Of a stretch of 64,000 bases of DNA, positions 57,080 to 64,000 are shown piece by piece. Each line of letters starts with the position of its first letter. The stretch's first letter is position 1. Source of the DNA: Artemisia argyi (taxonomy: Eukaryota > Streptophyta > Magnoliopsida > Asterales > Asteraceae); assembly GCA_030686995.1 (NCBI GenBank), contig CM060681.1:159606333-159670332 (forward strand), in the 5' to 3' direction. A program made the position numbers and the translations under genes. The notes beneath the pieces were generated by a model, which saw only the letters and a list, made by a program, of their open reading frames with translations, was not told the DNA's origin and did not search any database.

Positions 57080-57734
57080 TCAAGTTGTGGGGTGATGAAG
57101 GAGAATTAGAGGGGGTTGATCCAAGTTACGTTGAGCAAGGTGTAGAGCAAGAAGATCACTAAGCTCATGGGCTTCTTTAAGTTCTTCATTGAACTTCAAG
57201 TGCTCGGAAGAGGGTGATGATGATTGAGTGTGGTTGTTATTTGGAAAGGATGTTTGGACATGCAACATAGGAGTAGCATGTGAGTTTGTAGGAGGTGGTG
57301 GTGATACTCTTGGTGGTGGAGACATTTGTGAGTTTGGGTAATCGTTAATGGATGAAGATGAAGGTATGGAAGAATAGGATATTCCATAAGTGGAGGGTGT
57401 TTTTGGATGGTTCATTGTTAGATGGAACAAGATGTGAGGTGTTGGTGATGAGATTAGGATTGTTGTTTTGAGACTGAGCATATTCTTCATAAGAATCATT
57501 TGGGTAATATAAAGGTGTATTTTTGGGAGCAAAGATGGATGGTTGGTTATTGTGATGAGGTTTGTGAGAGGGTTCATTTGAGCGAACATGAGGTTTAGGT
57601 TTTGGTTGGTTGGAAACAAAATCATTTGTTGAGTTGGAGTTATGACAACTGTCAAGCTTTCTTCTCCAAACGGGTTTTACGGAGGTCTTAACAACCCTTG
57701 AAGGCTTGGATCTTGGGTTGTTGGGAGATGACAT
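57080..57734 (-). pseudogene. Asn/Pro/Ser-rich ORF with its own TATA box, one frameshift
   Basis: ATG at 57,732-57,734 opens MSSPNNPRSKPSRVVKTSVK and PVWRRKL, then an Asn/Pro/His-rich stretch. Near 57,390 the frame must shift by one to continue into YGISYSSIPSSSS, SPPPRVSPPPPTN and a more ordered C-terminus, FNEELKEAHELSDLLALHLA, ending at 57,080. CTATAAATA at 57,769-57,777 (minus strand) lies 43 bases before the ATG, and an inverted repeat (57,920-57,945) lies further upstream. The protein is low-complexity and not recognised. It could be the 3'-most ORF of the element whose polypurine tracts lie at 56,282-56,470, or a captured gene. Confidence 0.4.
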
Positions 57735-58361
57735 GATTGGATGAATGAGAATTTATGATGAAGAAGGGTATTTATAGTGTAAGAATGATGTGGTTAAGGA
57801 AGGTAAACTTTGTTGGATGGTTTAGGACAAAATATGCTTGTGAATTTTAGGAAGTGTAGGATGAAATGGGCTAAAAAGTAGAAAAGGAAACAGTACCCTC
57901 GACCATTAGATGGCAGGTCCCCTTAAACATTAAGGGGGCCGCCCATCTGCTTGGTTCCCAGATTACCAGAAAAGGGTTTTTGACAGAAAATTATAGAAAG
58001 GGTTATCTTTTTAGGTTTAATTTCAAGCAAGTCCAACTCTTTGAGGAAATTTAGCATGTAATAAATTAATAAATATGTATGCAAAGCATTTTAATTAAAG
58101 AGATTAAGCAAACAAGTAATTTGATCTAGGTACTTGGAGCATCTCAAAGTTTATAGTTATTGGCAAGCAAGTCTATTTACCCTAAGAGCTCGAAGATGAT
58201 TTCTTTTCTAAAGAAGGAATATAATTTGGGATTAACTAATCGAAGATCGGGCTCGTATGTTGACTTGTGGAAGTTTGGAATACGAATGAAGATTAAAGTC
58301 ATCAAACAAGTGTTCAAGGTCTTTCCCACGAGCAAAAGTACACGTAAGAACTCAGGACGAG

Positions 58362-60031
58362 TGATGTGTGCTCACGGTGTGTACAAGTTTTAAAATTTAT
58401 AAACACGATTACCGATTAACTATTTAACACATACGAGCAAGTATACTCGTCTGTTTTAGTAAAGGTGGGTAAGTCGAGATCATCCCAAGGGATTTATAGA
58501 TCAAAGTATTAGAAAACTAGTTTGTATAAAAGGGTTGTCAATCCTTTATTATCGAAAATTCAAATATTCAAGAAACATTAAAACTAAAGCATATACTTGT
58601 GTGAAATGCAACAATCAATCAATTGGAGTATTCATGTTAAGCTTGGTGTAAACTTGTTATGATGCACAACTTTTATATGAATGACTAACAATCAATGGTG
58701 TTTATCATGTTAAACCATTACTAGAATTCAATCATCTAGTTACTTCCTTTCGGCCTAAGACAACTAGAATAATAATTCCATTAACACAATGTTGTTTAAA
58801 AGCAATTCTTTACTTATGAATTCCTACGAATCCTTTCAGCCTAATTTCGTGATGAAATCTTCTCAAATCCATTTTAAAGAGTAAACATGATGCTCGTCAC
58901 ACACCATATCCCACACTAATTCGTGCACTAACTTTTTGGAATAAAAACATTTAGAAAACCCTTTCGGCCAATATTCCCCAAAAATGTTTTTATCAACAAA
59001 TTAAGTAAGATTAGATATTATCCCAACAAACTCATAAATTAAGAAGAGTTTCCATGCATCACCTTTTTAAAGTAAAGAATACTCCATGACTAACTACATC
59101 ATTCACACAAGTATATACCAAATCACTCCATATAAATTATATTAAAACACAAGTAGTAAACAAAACATTCATTATATTTAAAGTAACAAGAATTCATTGT
59201 AAAAAACAAGATGTACCTAGCTTAAGAATTACAAGAACTAAAACCGTGGAACTATAGCAACCACACGCCTCCAATCAACTACCAAATACAATAAAAAACT
59301 CCACACACTTAACCAAACTATTTAGACTTTAACTCAAAGTTTCCTGGACGTTTTTACTGCTGTAGCAACCTTTCGGGTGAGAAATATTAAGTTAGTAATA
59401 ACTTGGTGTAAGTTATTACTTAAGATTTTGTGGTACACTTTGGTTGCAAGCCTAGATATGCTTAAATAGCCTCCAATCTCATAATTCTCAAGTAAAAACG
59501 TCCCCAAAGAAGTTATTAGTGAGAAATGATTAGCCATCCATGATAATGAGGAGTAAAAACGCCATTAAATGCAATCTTGTAAAAACAGCCACCCTCCAAC
59601 CGATCGGTATTTGCTCCAACCGATCAGTTGGTTCTTAAGGTTCATTTCAACCGAATTGGTTGCGGGCTCCAACCGATCGGTTGGATTGAACTTGTAACCA
59701 ACTTTTGTCTTTTTCTTTGTTATTCTTCGTCGCATGCATTCTATTCCACTTTGGTGTTAATTCCTTTCATAGAACTTGATATTATCTTGACATATGAACA
59801 TAGAAATCTTGAATCTATCAAATCCTTGAGTCCTTGTGTGATTCTTCACTCGTTTCCTTCTCGAAAATCTCCAATTATGCACCTTCACTTCATTTCTTCA
59901 TCTTTTCATCACTTTTTCCTGTTTTTGGCTACATTTGCTTGTACAAACACTTTTCCATGATTAAGCAACAAATATGGCCAAATATGATGCATAAAACACA
60001 CCTAAAAACATGTATAATTTACGACTTATCA
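58362..60031 (-). mobile_element. solo LTR (1,670 bp), TSD ACGAG
   Basis: Starts TGATGTG and ends ACTTATCA, with TGAT/ATCA termini. The 5-mer ACGAG flanks it exactly at 58,357-58,361 and 60,032-60,036. There is no internal region. It contains repeats of CCTTTCGGCC(T/A)A (58,746, 58,837, 58,968) and a CCAACCGATCGGT palindrome repeated four times at 59,596-59,690. Orientation is inferred from the family phrase at the right end (minus strand TGATAAGTCGTAAA). Confidence 0.88.
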
Positions 60032-60392
60032 ACGAGTTCTTCTAAAGTGAGGAGGAATGATAAGGACCTTATTGGTAGGAGTAAGGTTACTCCTAAACCA
60101 AAGCAAGGTTACTGGAAGAATCACAATATCAAACTGAGGTTACTGGTGGTTTTTCTTTTGGGTCGTGAGTTTACAAGTAGGCTTACTTCTTAACACAAGT
60201 AATCTTACTCCTTGAAGAACTGAAGTTACTGGGTTTTTTAATTTTAGTCGTGGTTTTATTTTTTAGTTTCCTTATTTTTATTTATTCTAGAATAATTAAG
60301 TTATCCTGTTTTACAAGATTAGTTTTCTTGTAAATATAAGGCTTTTATTTAGTTTGGTTTAGCCAATGTATCTTTAGGCACTCTTTCATTGT

Positions 60393-61964
60393 GTGGCTTG
60401 CTATTCTTGGCAGACTTAAAACACATGATAAAATGGGTACTTGGGAAATGAAGGATAATATGAACCAAGGTTGTTAGGATCGGGATCCTACCTAGGATCG
60501 TTTTCGGCTTCACAAGATCGGGATCGTAGGATCGGATCGGGATCGTAAGATCCTATAAAAATGTATATATTATTATATAAGAGTTGTAGTTTTATACTTT
60601 TATAGAATATTTTATATGATAAATGAATTTAAATGAATGATAAAAGAAAAAACAATAAGAAACATGAGCTTCTAGTAGGATCGGATCATTCACGATCCTA
60701 CGATCCTGTGTGCGATCCTACGATCCTACAACGATCTTGCTCCCCTCGAGATAAAAACATGGGCTTGTAGTAGGATCAGATCGTTTATGATCCTACGATC
60801 CTGCGTGTGATCCTACGATCCCACACCGATCTTGATAGAATTAAGATCCTACTACGATCCTGCTCGTTTTTCATATATAGGATCGTAGGATCGTACGATC
60901 CTACGATCAGGATCGCGATCCTGACAACCTTGATATGAACTATTCTCTTTGCAATAAGGTTCAAGATAGTCATGGTTTTTTAGTTGTAACTTCTCTAGCA
61001 AAATCTGGAACATGTGTAGAAATCTTGTCAGGTTGAAGAATGCCCCCTCCAACTTGTCTGATATTGTGGTTTTCATGCTTAAAAGGCCTCTTAATAAATC
61101 TATATGGAGTATTATGCAAAGACTTGTTATTGGAGCTGCTGTTTATTTTGTTTGGCAAGAGAGAAATCTTAGGATATTTCAAGATGTAACTAGAAATGTG
61201 GATGTGATCTGTCAATTGATTAAAGATACTGTGAGAGTGAGAGTTATGGGGCTTAACTTGAATGATTTTGATCAAGTTCTTGAATGTGCTCAGATTTGGG
61301 AATAGAGTGATTGGAAAGAAGAAGATTATGTTTTCTGATGGAAGGAGAAAAGGGTAAGTATTGTTATATGGTCTTTACCTTGGTTTTTTGGATGGGTTGG
61401 GGTTGCTGTCTTATGATTAAATGGTATAATTGGAGGATGTGTTGGTTCTGTTTCAAATGGAGATACAGGGGTTTGGGTGGTTTCACCCATGGAGATTTTT
61501 GTAAGTGTGAGCTTGTTAGCCTTGATATGAAGATTGCCAGTGGATTGTACTGGTCCAATCTACATATGGCATCTGTTGATCTGATTTCCAATGCTATTGG
61601 GTATTGGTGCAATTTTTGTTTTCTCTTCCAATGGAAGTGTCTCTGTTTGAGATTTACAAATGAGATATGGTCTTTCTTTGTAATGTTATTCTGTCATCCT
61701 TTGGGGCTGAATCTGGATTGCTGGAGGATTAGTTATGACATGGCTAGAAATTTCTATTGTATTTTTGGTATTTTATCTTGTAATAATGCTTGTGTTAGCA
61801 GAATAGGTTTTTTGCTTAAGATGTTCCCTAAGCATGTTTTGGAAATGTCATGGTACTCTAACTATTAAAGGGTTGTCCATAGCTAGTTTTGCTTGTACAT
61901 GTTTTGGTTTTTAATATATTTTCCGGGGTATTGTCCTTTTTACCCAAAAAAAAAATATATATGG
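60393..61964 (+). mobile_element. 5'-truncated L1-type LINE
   Basis: The coding part is the C-terminal zf-RVT region of a LINE RT protein: VWLAILGRLKTHDK-like sequence before 60,466, then CNFSSKIWNMC and the open stretch NKSIWSIMQRLVIGAAVYFV, WQERNLRIF, to CAQIWE at 61,305. About 650 bases of 3' UTR follow, ending TTTACCC and a run of A (61,946-61,955). Flanks CTCTTTCATTGT (60,381-60,392) and CTCTTGTCATTGT (61,965-61,977) form a target duplication with one indel. The open frame at 61,311-61,868 is UTR, not a gene. Confidence 0.82.
60466..60932. mobile_element. GATC-rich hAT MITE (467 bp), perfect 8-bp TSD
   Basis: Ends CAAGGTTGTTAGGATCG and CGATCCTGACAACCTTG are inverted repeats. ATATGAAC is exactly duplicated at 60,458-60,465 and 60,933-60,940. 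Inside, GATCCTACGATCCTG and its complement recur about ten times on both strands, around an AT-rich centre, so the element can fold on itself extensively. It cuts the LINE coding region. Confidence 0.92.
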
Positions 61965-62125
61965 CTCTTGTCATTGTAATTGATATCTTTTGATCGTTGA
62001 TTATTAATAAACTTTGTGTTTTAAGATTTTTTACTCTTGTTAGGGTTTTATTCCCTCAAGGTGCACCTTGTTTATCACCCTTGGATTAGGGTTTATCTAA
62101 ATTCGCTTCCGCGCGTCCTGCATCA

Positions 62126-64000
62126 GGATGAGAATGACATCATATGATGGGAGAGTGTTGGTTAGACCAACGCATTGAGAAAGTGTTGGGAATGACGGGT
62201 TTTATTAATATATCATTTGCACTGACAATGACGTGCTTGATATGTGTCAAGGAAGAAAATGATGAGATCCTATGATGGTGTTCTAGACACTGAAGTTCTG
62301 AGGTTCTGGTTGAAGAAAAATCCTAGACTCTATTTAATTTAGTTGTTGGTTGTGGACATGATGTGTTTTTCACTTGATGAGGTATTGTTGTAAACTTGTG
62401 ATGTTGGGTTAAAAAGGCTTGAAACACTTGTGGTTTTGTGAACCGATTTTAATTACATGGTGTGTACCTATGTGTTGGTATTTTAGGGTGTAAGAAACAT
62501 GAGTAAGTGTTCTTTAATACATTTTGACAAAAGACAATTATGTGAATGAATTTTTCTCTGCCTTAATCAGTGGACATCCAACATATTGTGTAATGCATCA
62601 TATAAAGAATGACGATAAAGTGTTTAGGAGGTTGAAGGTTAATGAAAGCGATGAGCTTAGTAATATTTTTGTTGATGTTGGTTAGCTTACAAAGAACTTC
62701 ATCCTTGAAGTTGCTCTTCTCTATTAATGCGAGATGATAGTGGATGTTCTAGCCATAATGAATTAGCTAAGTCCTCATAGGTGGGAAAGTATGGTTGAGT
62801 TTGTTCAACGTGCATTTGATTCAGTATGAGTTTTGGACAAAGGGCTTTTTGAGGAATGCACTCAACTGATTCAAATGATGGTAAGGATGGTGGATTGGTT
62901 GATCTAGGTGGTAGGTCTTCTAGTGTGTCTAAAGAAGGATGTGGTGATGTAGAGGTTTGTTGTGCTATGGGAGTGCTTAGGTTGATTATTTGTTCATGGA
63001 TGTTGAAAACAACAAGAATGGATACTAATTCTTGTGGTCCATTGGTTGGTACAACTAGTGGGTGAAGTTCTTGAAGTTTTGGTCATGTTTGTGAAGCTTA
63101 GGGGCTGAGATATATCACAGAGGTGAATGCGATGAAATAATGGTGAAAGAACAAGTGAACTTAAGTGGTAAATGTTCAAGGATGAAGACTTATTGATATT
63201 TTCTTTATTCCCATTGATTGGGAGATCAGTGTTAGGATAAGTGTTTTAACATATGTTGTTAAAATACTTGGGTTTTTATTTTTTTTTGGATATGACTTTT
63301 GATGACTACAATCGTAAGTCAATTTTACTTGAATATTTTGGACAAAATACTTAAGTTGTCAATCCTACTTTGTTGAGATTGGATCGCACTCAAGGATAGC
63401 AAGACTTAATAATACATCTTTAACATAAGTGTGAGTTATGACTCGACGTAAATCATTTTGGAAGATGATACATTATTTTCATGTTAACCAAGTGAGGCAA
63501 CATATGTAGATACAAGACAATGTCATAAGTTAGACTTGTGATTTTGATATTGTATGTAATCTTTGCAAATAATGAATCTGGTTTTGTTAGGAAGTTGTCA
63601 AGTCACAAAATAAGTCAAGATAATGGGTGAAGGATAAGTAAAGGATGGAAGAATGCAGTTACTGTGGGTAATGTTTACAAAACATTTATGGTCCACGGAT
63701 TACAAGGAACCAATTTTAGGGTTCCTTCCTTTATAGAGAAAGGTACCTTGGAGCATTTTCACAAAATTTTAAATTACGATCAGAGATGGTTATTCTATTG
63801 GTGCAAGTGAGATGACATGATCCTAATATGAGTGAATATTAGTGAAATATCCCAGTAACAAAAGTGAGTGATCTAGAGTGCAAGATTTAAACAAAAAATT
63901 AAAAAAAAAATGTTACTGCAGGCCGAGTTACCTTTCGACATAATGGGAGGAACCTTTAATTTGGTTCTGCCCCATCCACCGAGCCAAAATCCTTAAGAAT
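62126..64000. other. unassigned DNA at the right edge
   Basis: No ORF that I can support; the longest (62,856-63,065) is low-complexity Gly/Ser/Asp. TGTTAGGATAAGTGTTTTAA at 63,230 could open an LTR that leaves the window. Two GGAACC/GGTTCC inverted pairs occur at 63,704-63,727 (next to CCTTTATAGAG) and 63,950-63,968, resembling those in copies A and B. Confidence 0.4.

Larger units (their letters stand above)
58140..62125 (+). mobile_element. 3' end of another gypsy-type element (plus strand)
   Basis: Recognised from a polypurine tract GGAGGAA at 60,051-60,057, followed at once by an LTR starting TGATAAGG (60,058) and ending GCATCA (62,125). Upstream sequence at about 58,140-58,361 joins to 60,037-60,057 once the solo LTR is removed. 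No pol survives in the window and the left limit is uncertain. Confidence 0.55.
60058..62125 (+). repeat. 3' LTR of the 58-62 kb gypsy element, split by a LINE
   Basis: LTR halves 60,058-60,392 and 61,965-62,125 flank the LINE; together they are about 480 bases. The right half carries AGGGTTTTATTCCCTCAAGG and CTTCCGCGCGTCCTGCATCA at its end. Confidence 0.6.

Noticed and set aside
61311..61868. 185-codon plus-strand ORF, Trp/Cys-rich
   Set aside because: It lies between the LINE RT stop and its poly(A) tail; composition is odd and no domain is visible. It is LINE 3' UTR.
62856..63065. Gly/Ser/Asp ORF as a host gene
   Set aside because: Short, low complexity, no splice context or domain; kept as unassigned DNA.

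Overview
The window is plant nuclear DNA, and I infer an Asteraceae-type eudicot. It is AT-rich and almost wholly built of nested transposable elements. The clues are copia elements primed by initiator tRNA-Met, gypsy elements primed by tRNA-Asp, hAT/CACTA/MITE remnants, plant-style TATA boxes and one intronless 3-ketoacyl-CoA synthase gene. The retroelement proteins (UBN2-type gag followed by a coiled coil, a gag plus pseudo-protease gypsy, a long ORF after copia pol) resemble families I know from composite genomes. The assignment rests on memory, not on a search.

Layout. 1-12,525: minus-strand copia element (copia D). Its LTR, primer site, leader and gag are visible; pol lies off the left edge. 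Its gag is split by a gypsy element (gypsy 1, 1,635-9,338) and its leader by a hAT MITE (10,892-11,579). 12,526-14,485: LTR-like debris and featureless DNA. 14,486-16,260: the only convincing host gene, KCS. 16,261-22,200: AT-rich intergenic DNA with one MITE. 22,200-25,368 and 55,012-58,140: an unclassified LTR-like repeat with purine-tract clusters, its second copy split by the next element. 25,369-55,011: gypsy 2, same family as gypsy 1. It contains an inverted solo LTR in its gag and a 20.3-kb copia element (copia E, 33,769-54,077) in its 5' LTR. Copia E in turn carries a CACTA element in gag, a 2.9-kb solo LTR in pol and a small young LTR element in its 3' ORF. 58,140-62,125: the 3' end of another gypsy element, containing a solo LTR and a LINE that itself contains a GATC-rich hAT MITE. 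62,126-64,000: no recognisable gene.

The most interesting items are these. (1) Copia E carries, after pol, a sense ORF of about 1,180 codons, facing a divergent antisense ORF of about 158 codons with its own TATA box; the two share a short spacer. (2) The gypsy 1/2 family appears non-autonomous: it encodes gag plus a retropepsin-like domain lacking the D-T/S-G motif, with no reverse transcriptase or integrase, and its U3 is packed with TGACGNCGTCA palindromes. (3) Target-site duplications let the order of insertions be read directly. No rRNA, tRNA, CRISPR or bacterial feature was seen.
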